A DNA stretch of 64,000 nt from Turritopsis dohrnii (GCA_027922465.2 BQMF02000668.1:1-64000); one strand, 5' to 3'; shown: positions 23,325 to 34,798, counted from the first letter of the stretch. The notes: generated from the letters alone by a model not told the origin. Made by a program: numbers and translations.

Positions 23325-23850
23325 GCACACCACCCATCTTCAGCTTGCGTTGTGTCGCAGAATTCTTGAATCTGGGTAAAAATTTTTTACTGGCATTAAT
23401 CAATGTAAGCTGAATCACAGAAAAGCTAAATAAATAAATTTTCCCTGGAAAGAACCAAAGATCAAAATAATTAAAATATTAAAACATCAAAATACTTAAC
23501 ATTAGATCCTGGGATAATTTGTAACTCTGGAGACATGAAACACAATCAAACATTGAAATGATAAAGAATTTGAATCATCGAAACGCTTAAAAAAACCTAT
23601 TTAGTCAAATTGGTTTTCTACATGCAGAAGACAGCCACCCATGTTCAGCATGCGTCCAGTTCACGAAAAATAAAATGAAGAATTGGCAATGATAAGTTTG
23701 CCCATGTTGTAGAGTGTTGAATATAACTGGTAAATTTTTTTTTACAGTTTTAGTCAATGTGAGTTGAACCGAGAGAAAGGATTAGTCAATTAAATTTCCC
23801 CTGGAGACATAAAAGAATCAAACATCAAAATAATAATAAAAATTGGAAAT
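23325..23850. repeat. Degenerate direct duplication
   Basis: Blocks at about 23325-23480 (CACCCATCTTCAGC, ATCAATGTAAGCTGAA, TTTTCCCTGGA) recur in order at about 23625-23830 (CACCCATGTTCAGC, GTCAATGTGAGTTGAA, TTTCCCCTGGA). Divergence is substantial. No coding potential. Confidence 0.5.
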
Positions 23851-23887
23851 CGAAATAATAGATTTACTAGTTTCTAGCTCTCTATAC

Positions 23888-24242
23888 GAGTGTGTTTTTA
23901 CACGAGAGCTATACTGAACTCACACCGGTTTGAGATTTCAATACGGATAGAAATATCTTCTATGCACGATGGAATAAATTTAGCACATTCTATATTTTTA
24001 TTTAATGTGTCAGCAAAATTTAATTAACATGGAAAAGCTTGTTAACACATTTTATGATAAAACAATGAAATGTGAAAACTTTCACACCTTTCCAAATTTC
24101 AGTACAGCCGTTATCATGCAAACATCACTAAAGGTTTGACCAGGAACTATAGTGAAATAATTACCCGTATCGAAACTCGTAACGGGAGGATTGAAATTCC
24201 AAACCGGTTAGAGTTCACTACGGCTCTCATGTAAACACACTC
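23888..24242. mobile_element. 355-bp MITE with terminal inverted repeats of about 60 bp
   Basis: The left end (GAGTGTGTTTTTACACGAGA) and the right end (CTCTCATGTAAACACACTC) are imperfect inverted repeats. They extend inward through CACCGGTTTGAGATTTCAAT on the left and ATTGAAATTCCAAACCGGTT on the right. The interior is AT-rich without a transposase. I could not define a clean target-site duplication. Confidence 0.75.
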
Positions 24243-26161
24243 TTAAAGTGGCAATTTATAAAACTATATTCAAGTATTCAGAATAAAAGAAATTTATTTT
24301 GTGTTTATATTGTGGTAAAAATGACCATCATATATAAATCCCAAATGGAAAAAACAAACTTTGGTAGTGAAAATACATATCCATAACCAAATCACTACAT
24401 AGCTGAAAGTAGAAGTTTGTGCTCCGGCTTCATTTAAATTACAGACTGTCATTTGTGTTGTGTTTTGAATTATGTTCGTTGTTTGTACAGGAAAATTGAC
24501 AGTACATAATATTAAATTTTGCAAAATAAAATATGATATACAGTATCAAAACAGTATACGTGATCATGGAATTCATCCATAGTAAACTATGTTTCCGTTG
24601 TTGGATTAAATGACTATATATATGTTTTAAAATATTATACGTAATAGGTTTTCTGTACTTCTTGTTGCATATACGACATCATGTTTTTACTAGCTGTTTT
24701 TGTATGTACTTTTTGAAACTGGTTGAACTGATCGTTCTCCACATGAAAGGCAAAAGGGTTTCCTTTATGGCTGGTACATCATGCTTTTAGTTCAGTTGGG
24801 CTACATTATATCAGGATGTAAAATAAAAATAAATCTTCAGCCTGGCTATTGATAATGAATTTTCACCTTTGCACTGAAACCACACCTTCAATGGTTTGCT
24901 GTTCGAAGCATATTAATTACCAATCATCATAACAATGTTATCAACAAAAACAAAACATCATTGATACATCAATTTTTTCTGGTTTTACACGTTCATTCAA
25001 AAGTTTTTACGAAGCTTTTTAAGACAACACTGAACTAAAACGATTCATTTCCATCATTTAACGTTTCATCTATTGAATCATTTTAAGACCTAGCAGAAAA
25101 AAAACAAAAATCTTCCACTCATCTGCACTGACTGAAAAAAATGGCGTGCTGTAGACTAGCCTCTATTCTTATCTACTTTGGCGGCTAGGCGAAAATTCAA
25201 TACCGAACCGCGGCTATAAAAGTTAACGGAGAAGGAGGAGAAGAAGGAGAAGAAAAATGCCGGTTTTAACATATATTTCGCCCTATGGGGAAATATATAA
25301 AAAGCAATTCATAATACAGAACACAAAACCAAAAAAAAATATAACATTACAAAATGTGAATTGAAAACAAATCGATACCTTCCAACTGTGTTTCTTTCGT
25401 GTGGAATTTACATTGTTCTTCCCAAAACCATCAACATCATGATAAAAACCATGAGTTTCATTTCTTTAACAGTTTACGTGCTTTTTTATTATTAATGTTA
25501 CCTAAAAAATATTTCAATTGTATAAAACTACAGAGAAAGATAATCATGCTATGACATGGTTGAAATAAAAAAAGAAAACAAAAAGCAAAAAGAAATTCAT
25601 GTAGGTACCCATTTATCCTAAAAATAATTAATTACAAACACAAATTCAATGACAGAATTTGTAAAGGTTTAAATTGGAAAGTCTATAAAAGCAACCAATA
25701 CTGTGAGTCAAAAAATTTATATAATAAAAATAATTGAAACAATGAAATGCCCTACCAAAGCCATAATGTAATACCAAAAAGATAAAAAGATAAAAACAGA
25801 TAAAAACATAAATGCAAAACTTATATACTCAGGCATAGTACGTAAACAATTACCAAACACAAAATGTAATCATGACAAAATATAAGAATTCATCTAACAA
25901 TGCAATGCTTCTTTTGTTTGTAGCACAGTCATATCACATATTGTACAGCAATAATTAATGAATTTCTGAAATATAATCCATTCCTCTCCTAACTAACCCT
26001 TGCAACATCATAATTTAACCATGTGCTTCATTTCTTTATGGTTTATATTCTTTTCTGACCTAAAAGAAAAAGATTTCAGTAAAGAACAGCTGCTACAATC
26101 CACACTGCAACAACCATATTGAAGCAAACAAAAGCAAAACACATCAGACAGGCAGAGAGAC
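24243..26161. other. No gene seen
   Basis: AT-rich sequence with only short open frames. A purine-rich tract (GGAGAAGGAGGAGAAG) lies near 25230. Confidence 0.5.
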
Positions 26162-26218
26162 AAACAACCAAACATCGTCAATGAATATTTTATTTTATTG
26201 ACGATGTTCGGTTGTTTA
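26162..26218. repeat. Hairpin with 20-bp arms
   Basis: AAACAACCAAACATCGTCAA at the left pairs with TTGACGATGTTCGGTTGTTT at the right across a 16-17-bp AT loop, with one mismatch. It could be a fold-back element or a regulatory hairpin. Confidence 0.65.
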
Positions 26219-26707
26219 AATCTAATAAAAAGCAGACATGGTTGAGATGAGATAAGACTGCATAACACGTTCTGCATTTCCACAGTCATGAGAACCATTT
26301 CTAATAAATAAATCTTCTTTGCTAACTAATGGCCCGCGTTACCAAAACAAATTTTTACTGCACCTCTTTGTTGCTCCATCTCCTTTTCGCCTTCATGCAG
26401 CTTTCATCCAAACTTTCATGCAGCTTTCATCCAACCGATTGAATTACGTTAACTCTTACACTCACACATTGATAATTCAAAACAAACTTAAAATTGAAAT
26501 TAAAACCATTCGTTACCATGTAAACAAACATGTTTTTTTTCTGCATTTCTTAACTGCTCTTTCTTCTGTATAGGGATATTTGATAACTAAAAGGTAAACA
26601 AACATACTTAGGCATGTGTCACCTGTTAAAAAAAATAAATAAAAGTTTTGTAATAATACTTTGGTACATATAGGATTAAAAGACCAACAATTATATTTTC
26701 GCGATAT

Positions 26708-26735
26708 ATTTCGATAATTTTTTATCATCATCAGG
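26708..26735 (-). ncRNA. Hammerhead-ribozyme-like core downstream of a Penelope-like ORF
   Basis: On the minus strand the exact core CTGATGA is followed by a 5-bp stem II (GATAA/TTATC, AAAA loop, one unpaired base) and then GAAA. It lies about 100 bp 3' of the Penelope-like ORF on the same strand, where these elements are known to carry hammerhead motifs in their terminal repeats. I could not build a convincing stem I, so activity is doubtful. Confidence 0.4.
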
Positions 26736-26832
26736 CTAAAAGTAAAATCAGTAAAACAGTTATAAACAGCTAAAAAATGGTAGATTAAAATATATACAAG
26801 AAGTCAGACACACAACTTCATTTCAACAACTA

Positions 26833-27753
26833 TCACAATTTAATCACTAGAGCTCTCGAACGATATTCGTCTTTAGTATTAATTGATGGTTTGAGTTCAC
26901 TGATCCATAGAGCTTCTAGGGTCATTAAATACGTCAATGATCTATATGTCGATGCAATTATATGAACGTTTTCAAAACTAATACTGCTACTACACGTAAT
27001 AAAATGCAATCCCACAGGGCTACTCCTTCGTCGATGTTCCCGAATCCGGCAAAGTAGATGACGACTTGTTGGGCCGACATAGCATGCATTACAGCACGGA
27101 CAATTAATTTTATATACAACTTTGCTTTTCAACGATATATCAACTTTTGGTTTCAGGGACGGCAATACAGTTTTCACCTTTCTCAAAGTAAAAATAATTT
27201 TACATGGTGCATTCGTTCTCTTTAGTGCGTTTTCAAACTTCTCAGACACTCGACCACGGTATTGAACGAAAACCATTTTCTCCTCCTTATCCTCTTCTTT
27301 CTTTTCTTCTTCATTCTTATCGTTGTCATTTTGTTTCGTTATTATATCTTCCAGGGTTCGTTTGATAATGGGTTCGAAAAACCTTTGTGGATACTGGTTG
27401 TCGAGTAATATTTTCCTAGCACGCACTAAACTTTCATCAAAATTACTCCAATTACTACAAGACCTGAAAATTCGGTGAATAAATCCTGACACAACTGATT
27501 TCTTATATTTTAGTGGAGCTAGACTGTGGAAGTTCATGGTCAGACCAGTGTCAGTTTTCTTTTGGTACCAAGTAGATTGTAATGTGTTTCCTGTCCGTGT
27601 TATTAACATATCCAAGAAGGCTAATGTATTATTACTTTCTCTTTCTATAGTAAATTTTAATGATGGGTGGAGATTGTTGATTTCAGCAAGTTTTATATCT
27701 ATCTGAGTTCTTAAAATATTTCTCAAAATATCATCCATGTAACGTGAGAACAA
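26833..27753 (-). pseudogene. Penelope-like retroelement, 5'-truncated (RT end plus GIY-YIG endonuclease)
   Basis: The reading begins inside the reverse transcriptase at the catalytic box LFSRYMDDIL and stays open to the stop. The RT thumb region contains HPSLKFTIERE and NTLAFLDMLI. A Glu/Lys-rich spacer follows, then a GIY-YIG endonuclease with VVYKINCPCCNACYVG and RIREHRR. The ORF ends EALWISELKPSINTKDE, the usual terminus of the family. Sequence upstream of LFSRYMDD belongs to a Polinton polymerase fragment, so the element lost its 5' part on insertion, as is typical. The first 14 codons of the open frame (to 27795) are host DNA. Confidence 0.9.
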
Positions 27754-27756
27754 ATT

Positions 27757-27955
27757 AAAGCAGCTTGCCAAGCCAATCCAGGTGATGTAAAACAATGCGC
27801 CGGATCCAAGTTATAATACGTCATACACATGTCTCTGAACGCTTCAAACACGTCAGCAAGAAGGAGAACGTCTGTCAAGAGATATATGTTATGATAATCA
27901 TGCATATCACGACATTCAAACTTTTCGAAAACGTTTTTACAATACTGTATCGATC
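27757..27955 (-). pseudogene. Polinton/Maverick protein-primed DNA polymerase B fragment (minus)
   Basis: The translation includes IQYCKNVFEKFECRDMHDYH, then YLLTDVLLLADVFEAFRDMC and LDPAHCFTSPGLAWQAAL. These are the signature blocks of Polinton polymerase B (usually LKTDVLLLADVFENFR and DPAHYYTSPGLSW). The fragment ends where the Penelope-like element starts, so that element seems to have inserted into it. Confidence 0.85.
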
Positions 27956-27960
27956 CTAAA

Positions 27961-28096
27961 CGTGTGAAAATACCTTGTGTAATTCACAATCTGAAAAATT
28001 ATGATGCTCATCTCATCCTCAGTGCTGTAAAACCTCGTCATGGTGATGTATCGTGTATTCCGAATACAGACGAAAAGTATACAGACCTGTTTTTGT
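27961..28096 (+). pseudogene. Polinton/Maverick DNA polymerase B fragment (plus, inverted)
   Basis: The plus strand reads VKIPCVIHNLKNYDAHLILS and CIPNTDEKYT, an exonuclease-domain region of the same polymerase family, normally well upstream of the block in the neighbouring minus-strand fragment. The two pieces abut head to head at about 27955-27961, so an inversion or a junction between two copies is required. Reading is open to 28205 but the family signal stops near 28096. Confidence 0.8.
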
Positions 28097-28342
28097 TCTT
28101 TCTGCACAGCCAATTTTTAAAAACTTCACTGCACTTGTTCTGTATTCTCACTATGCTTTCACATTGTAAACAAACAACTAATCACTTACACATGTGCTTT
28201 TATTAATCTAAAATACAATAACAATAAAAGTTTAACAATAAATAGTTTAATAAACAGTATGTATACAAACCTGTGTTTCTTCGTCAAAATAGCAAATGAT
28301 AACGAAAGTCGTTATTAACGAACTAATTTTTTGGAAATCGTC

Positions 28343-28389
28343 AACCAATCAAAATGGCGAAAAAAACATTTCTTGCGTTTTGATTGGTT
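28343..28389. promoter_or_regulatory. Inverted pair of CCAAT-box-like 12-mers
   Basis: AACCAATCAAAA (28343-28354) and its perfect reverse complement TTTTGATTGGTT (28378-28389) are 23 bp apart. Each holds a CCAAT pentamer in opposite orientation. The pair lies about 160 bp upstream of the large satellite block. A promoter role is inference; it could also be a hairpin end of a small element. Confidence 0.35.
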
Positions 28390-28551
28390 TAACAAATTTA
28401 AAGGTCACATTTAGATTACGTAACATTAAAAAAAGTGTCTCTCGCGTCTGCGTGGTTTTACGACGAAAAGGGAAAAAATAAGAAGGTTTTGACCGTGAAA
28501 AAAAAAGTAAATATATCACTCTCTAAAATACATGAAGATGTCTCAATGATC

Positions 28552-31500
28552 AGTGTTAACTGTGTTACCTATGTTAGCTGTGTTACATATGTTACCTGTG
28601 TTACCTATGTTACCTGTGTTACCTGGGTTACCTGTGTTACCTATGTAACCTGTGTTACCTCTGTTACCTGTGTTACATGTGTTACCTGTGTTACCTATGT
28701 TACCTGTGTTACCTGTGTTACCTGTGTTACCTATGTTAGCTGTGTTACATATGTTACCTGTGTTACCTATGTTACCTGTGTTACCTGTGTTACCTGTGTT
28801 ACCTATGTAACCTGTGTTACCTCTGTTACCTGTGTTACATGTGTTAACTGTGTTACCTATGTTACCTGTGTTCCCAATGTTAGCTGTGTTACATATGTTA
28901 CCTGTGTTACCCATGTTACCTGTGTTTCCCATGTTCACTACATTACCTATGTTACCTGTGTTACCTGTGTTACCTGTGTTACCTATGTTAGCTGTGTTAC
29001 ATATGTTACCTGTGTTACCTATGTTACCTGTGTTACCTGTGTTACCTGTGTTACCTCTGTTACCTATGTACAGTATGTTACCTGTGTTACCTATGTTACC
29101 TGTGTTACATGTGTTACCTGTGTTACCTCTGTTACCTGTGTTACCTATGTTACCTGTGTTACCTATGTTACCTGTGTTACCTCTGTTACCTGTGTTACAT
29201 GTGTTACCTGTGTTACCTCTGTTACCTGTGTTACCTATGTTACCTGTGTTACCTATGTTACCTGTGTTACCTATGTTACCTCTGCTGCCAATGTTAGCTG
29301 TGTTACCTGTGTAACCTGTTTTACCTCTGTTACCTGTGTTACCTGTGTTACCTGTGTTACCTATGTAACCTGTGTTACCTCTGTTACCTGTGTTACATGT
29401 GTTAACTGTGTTACCTATGTTACCTGTGTTCCCAATGTTAGCTGTGTTACATATGTTACCTGTGTTACCTCTGTTACCTGTGTTACATATGTTACCTGTG
29501 TTACCTCTGTTACCTGTGTTACATGTGTTACCTGTGTTACCTCTGTTACCTGTGTTACCTATGTTACCTGTGTTACCTATGTTACCTGTGTTACCTATGT
29601 TACCTCTGCTGCCAATGTTAGCTGTGTTACCTGTTTTACCTGTGTTACCTGTGTTACATGTGTTACCTGTGTTACCTATGTAACCGGTGTTACCTCTGGT
29701 ACCTGTGTTACATGTGTTACCTGTGTAACCTATGTTACCTGTGTTACCTGTGTTACATGTGTTACCTATGTTACCTATGTTACCTATGTTACCTGTGTTA
29801 CATGTGTTACCTATGTTACCTATGTTACCTATGTTACCTGTGTTACCTGTGTTACCTATGTTACCTGTGTTACCTGTGTTACCTGTGTTACCTGTGTTAC
29901 CTATGTAACCTGTGTTACCTCTGTTACCTGTGTTACATGTGTTACCTGTGTAACCTATGTTACCTGTGTTACCTATGTTACCTGTTTTACCTGTGTTACC
30001 TGTGTTACCTGTGTTACCTGTGTTACCTGTGTTACATGTGTTACCTATGTAACCTGTGTTACCTCTGTTACCTGTGTTACATGTGTTAACTGTGTTACAT
30101 ATGTTACCTGTGTTCCCAATGTTAGCTGTGTTACATATGTTACCTGTGTTACCTGTGTTACCTATGTTACTTGTGTTACCTATGTTACCTGTGTTACATG
30201 TGTTACCTGTGTTACCTCTGTTACCTGTGTTACCTATGTTACCTGTGTTACCTATATTACCTGTGTTACCTCTGTTACCTGTGTTACATGTGTTACCTGT
30301 GTTACCTCTGTTACCTGTGTTACCTATGTTACCTGTGTTACCTATGTTACCTGTGTTACCTATGTTACCTCTGCTGCCAATGTTAGCTGTGTTACCTGTG
30401 TAACCTATGTTACCTGTGTAACCTGTTTTACCTCTGTTACCTGTGTTACCTCTGTTACCTGTGTTACCTATGTTACCTGTGTTACCTATGTTACCTGTGT
30501 TACCTCTGTTACCTATGTAAAGTATGTTACCTATGTTACTTGTGTAACCTATGTTACCTGTGTTACATGTGTTACCTGTGTTACCTCTGTTACCTGTGTT
30601 ACCTATGTTACCTGTGTTACCTATGTTACCTGTGTAACCTCTGTTACCTGTGTTACATGTGTTACCTGTGTTACCTCTGTTACCTGTGTTACCTATGTTA
30701 CCTGTGTTACCTATGTTACCTGTGTTACCTATGTTACCTCTGCTGCCAATGTTAGCTGTGTTACCTGTGTTACCTGTGTTAACTGTGTTACCTATGTTAC
30801 CTCTGTTACCTGTGTTACATGTGTTACCTGTGTAACCTATGTTACTTGTGTTACCTATGTTACCTGTGTTACCACTGTTACCTGTGTTACATGTGTTACC
30901 TGTGTTACCTATGTTACCTGTGTTACCTCTGTTACCTATGTTACCTGTGTTACCTATGTTACCTATGTTACCTATGTTACCTGTGTTACCTATGTTACCT
31001 ATGTTACCTGTGTTACCTGTGTTACCTCTGTTACCTGTGTTACATGTGTTACCTGTGTTACCTCTGTTACCTGTGTTACCTGTGTTACCTCTGTTACCTG
31101 TGTTACCTCTGTTACCTGTGTTACCTATGTTACCTGTGTTACCTGTGTTACCTATGTTACTTGTGTTACCTATGTTACCTGTGTTACCTATGTTACCTGT
31201 GTTACCTATGTTACCTCTGCTGCCAATGTTAGCTGTGTTACCTATGTAACCTGTGTTACCTCTGTTACCTGTGTTACATGTGTTACCTGTGTTACCTGTG
31301 TTACCTGTGTTACCTATGTTACCTCTGCTGCCAATGTTAGCTGTGTTACCTATGTAACCTGTGTTACCTCTGTTACCTCTGTTACCTGTGTTACCTGTGT
31401 TACCTATGTAACATGTGTTACCTCTGTTACCTGTGTTACATGTGTTACCTGTGTTACCTATGTAACCTGTGTTACCTCTGTTACCTGTGTTACATGTGTT

Positions 31501-32926
31501 ACCTGTGTTACCTATGTTACCTGTGTTACCTATGTTATTTGTGTTACCTCTGTTACCTGTGTTACATGTGTTACCTGTGTTACCTCTGTTACCTGTGTTA
31601 CATGTGTTACCTGTGTTACCTCTGTTACCTGTGTTACCTGTGTTACCTATGTTACCTGTGTTACCTATGTTACCTGTGTTACCTATGTTACCTGTGTTAC
31701 CTCTGTTACCTATGTTACCTGTGTTACCTATGTTACCTATGTTACCTATGTTACCTGTGTTACCTATGTTACCTATGTTACCTGTGTTACCTGTGTTACC
31801 TCTGTTACCTGTGTTACCTGTGTTACCTCTGTTACCTGTGTTACCTATGTTACCTGTGTTACCTCTGGTACCTGTGTTACATGTGTTACCTATGTAACAT
31901 GTGTTACCTGTGTTACCTGTGTTACCTGTGTTACCTGTGTTACCTGTGTTACCTATGTTACCTGTGTTACCTATGTTACCTGTGTTACCTATGTTACCTC
32001 TGCTGCCAATGTTAGCTGTGTTACCTATGTAACCTGTGTTACCTATGTTACCTGTGTTACCTATGTTACCTCTGCTGCCAATGTTAGCTGTGTTACCTAT
32101 GTAACCTGTGTTACCTCTGTTACCTGTGTTACATGTGTTACCTGTGTTACCTGTGTTACCTGTGTTACCTATGTTACCTCTGCTGCCAATGTTAGCTGTG
32201 TTACCTATGTAACCTGTGTTACCTCTGTTACCTCTGTTACCTGTGTTACCTATGTTACCTGTGTTACCTCTGTTACCTGTGTTACATGTGTTACCTGTGT
32301 TACCTGTGTTACCTCTGTTACCTGTGTTACCTGTGTTACCTATGTAACCTTTGTTACCTCTGTTACCTGTGTTACATGTGTTACCTGTGTTACCTATGTT
32401 ACCTGTGTTACCTGTGTTACCTGTGTTACCTGTGTTACATGTGTTACCTGTGTTACCTATGTAACCTGTGTTACCTCTGTTACCTGTGTTACATGTGTTA
32501 CCTGTGTTACCTATGTTACCTGTGTTACATGTGTTACCTGTGTTACCTGTGTTACCTATGTAACCTGTGTTACTTCTGTTACCTGTGTTACATGTGTTAC
32601 CTGTGTTACCTCTGTTACCTGTGTTACCTGTGTTACCTATGTTACCTGTGTTACCTATGTTACCTGTGTTACCTCTGTTACCTGTGTTACATGTGTTACC
32701 TGTGTTACCTCTGTTACCTGTGTTACCTATGTTACCTGTGTTACCTATGTTACCTGTGTTACCTATGTTACCTCTGCTGCCAATGTTAGCTGTGTTACCT
32801 GTGTTACCTGTGTTAACTGTGTAACTTATGTTACCCATGTTACCTGTGCTACCTCTGTTACCTGTGTTACCTATGTTACCTGTGTTACCTATGTTACCTA
32901 TGTTCCCTGTGTTCCCTAGGTAACAC
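28552..32926. repeat. Large 9-bp-unit satellite block (about 485 monomers)
   Basis: It belongs to the same family as 20467-22911: mainly GTTACCTAT and GTTACCTGT, plus an abundant third form GTTACCTCT. Shared rare variants (TGTGTTCCCAATG near 28870, 29426 and 30113; GTTCACTACATTACC near 28933) tie the two loci together. A marker, CTCTGCTGCCAATGTTAGC, occurs irregularly about ten times (near 29280, 29608, 30369, 30740, 31217, 31325, 31998, 32068, 32179, 32774), indicating a disordered higher-order structure. Open frames of over 1400 codons exist on both strands because nine is a multiple of three; I do not call them genes. Confidence 0.95.
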
Positions 32927-32940
32927 AGGTAATATAGGTA
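32895..32940. repeat. Palindromic orientation switch at the satellite end
   Basis: The last monomers form an inverted repeat centred on CCTAGG (32915-32920), with 23-bp arms and three imperfect pairs. After the centre, at least two monomers run in reverse orientation (GGTAACACAGGTAATATAGG). The array thus flips direction just before the following Penelope-like element. Confidence 0.8.
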
Positions 32941-32959
32941 GCAAGGCTACAGAAGTACA

Positions 32960-34103
32960 GGTTACCATTGTTTAAACACTTGTTACCAAATAATTTCAAT
33001 CCCGAAGATTGTTCATGGATCGAACGTTTTTTTTAAAAAGATATATGGATGATGGATTTATCCCTTTACCTGGATCCATAAATGTAGCCGATTTTCTACA
33101 TTGTCTAAACTCGTTGCACCCTTCAATCCAATTCACGGAAGAACATGCGAAGTACTCAGAGATCGAAGGTGTTAAATTGCAAAAGTTAAATTTTCTGGAC
33201 GTTGAAGTTATACTAACAGAAAAAAATAAAGTTGAAACGGACGTGTACTATAAGACCACCAACTTGCATGATTACTTGAATTATAAAAGTTTCCATCCGA
33301 TCCATACAAAGAACAACGTACCTTATAATTTAGCCAAACGCATTATATGTTTTGCTTCAGATCCAGACAAAATGGAGTACCGCTTGAAAGAACTTCGTAA
33401 ATTTTTGTTACACTGTGATTATCCACTACACATCATAAACAAATGTTTCTTCAACGCACAATTACATGGTCCAGCACCAGAACTGAAACAAAAGGATATT
33501 TTACCGTTGGTCACAACAAACTTTTGCAACTACAACTGTGAAAACATTGTTACGCTTCTCCAAAGTACAAGCGACGACAGAATTAAATCAGTGTTTGCCG
33601 ATTGTAAAATCATACTGTCACAGAGACAACCAAGAAATATTTTACAAGAGCTCACGTCATCCAAATATGAAGAAGTAATAAATACATCGAGTGGAGGATT
33701 GATTGAGAAATGTGAAGACAAACGATGTAAGATATGTGCCCTTTATTTACAAACAAACACAAATTCCGAGATGGCTAACGGAAAAAAATGGATAGTCAAA
33801 TCGAAAATGTCCTGCAAGTCGAAAAACGTCATTTATTTTCTCAGATGTTTAACTTGCAATGTATCGTATATCGACAAAACAAACAACTTGAGAGTTCGTA
33901 CGAACCAACACATTTCCACATGCCGTACGGGAGTAGGGACGGACCGATTCGACCAACACATGTTCTCCTGCAAACAAAATAATAGTTATGAACCATTTTT
34001 TAAGTTATTTCTAATGATATCATTTAACACTTTCGAGAAATTAATACCGTACGAATCGCATTTTCGTCGCCAAGGTTACGATACGATGAACAAAAAGTTT
34101 TAA
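32960..34103 (+). pseudogene. Penelope-like retroelement, second lineage, 5'-truncated, with GIY-YIG domain
   Basis: The main open frame (33009-34103) starts at FLKRYMDDGFI, the RT catalytic box. It continues through LNSLHPSIQFTEEHA and LNFLDVEVIL, and ends in a GIY-YIG domain (NVIYFLRCLTCNVSYIDKT ... RTNQHISTCRTG). About 50 bp more of the RT (NNFNPEDCSW) lies upstream in another frame, offset at an 8-T run near 33030. The usual YIGKT box reads YIDKT here, which may harm catalysis. Sequence and terminal blocks differ clearly from the element at 26833-27753, so two PLE lineages are present. Its 5' end abuts the satellite. Confidence 0.9.
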
Positions 34104-34514
34104 AGTTTTTAATTGTACATTTGTTCGTAGTCATTACCATTCAACACGCATCGATTTTAATTCAAACATTCACCGTTCAAAATTATTTATATGCACAACT
34201 GACGAAAATCGAAAGGCTTTTTGTGCAATTTTACTGATTGTTTATTCGAAAGAAGAACTTATATTTTAAATTTGCTGGTTTCTTTACTTTCCATGAACCC
34301 TAGTTTTTACTGTATGGTTATCACGTTTTACTGATTTATATATAAAAGCCAGTGCACGTATGTGTTAAGTATTATAGAAAACAAGAAAAACACATTAGTC
34401 AATAACACGTCAGGCTGAATATATATTTATAATATATATATAATATATTTATATATAATTATTATTAATTACTTAGATACCTTATGTAGACGTATAAAAC
34501 AAATATTTTTACTT

Positions 34515-34580
34515 AAGAATACGACATTTTTTAACTAAATATTTCGGCACTTATGTGTCTTTATCAATAGTATAAGATTT
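34515..34580 (-). ncRNA. Degenerate hammerhead-ribozyme-like motif
   Basis: On the minus strand a decayed core (TTGATAA where CTGATGA is expected) is followed by stem II GACAC/GTGCC (ATAA loop, one mismatch) and GAAA. A 6-bp stem III (ATATTT/AAATGT) leads to a GTC cleavage triplet, then GTAT, which could pair with ATAC upstream. The arrangement is that of Penelope-associated hammerheads. Two core changes predict loss of activity. It is opposite in strand to the adjacent PLE ORF, so it may derive from another copy. Confidence 0.4.
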
Positions 34581-34798
34581 ACAAGAAAGTTACTGCTTAT
34601 ATAGAGAAATGCTACAAAATTAAAAATAATAAACTAATGAAAGATAACTGATGCGTAAATTCCCAACTGATCGTTATAAAATTGAATCGTGTTATTCACA
34701 ATCTCTTGAGAAGGTAGTTAATGTACAACATGCTAAATCACTGTCCAAATAATTGAATTAAAAACGACTTGATTCTAACACCATGAGGAAGAGGTCGC

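Noticed and set aside
26833..27795. A host gene start for the Penelope-like ORF at 27795
   Set aside because: The first 14 codons are out-of-frame Polinton polymerase sequence; element sequence begins at LFSRYMDD.
28435..32919. 1494-codon plus frame and 1431-codon minus frame as giant repeat proteins
   Set aside because: Same cause as above; the first ATG is at 28546 and there is no non-repeat domain. Kept only as a finding, not annotated as genes.
28552..32926. CRISPR-like or telomeric array
   Set aside because: There are no unique spacers of constant length, and the unit is not a telomere repeat such as TTAGGG.
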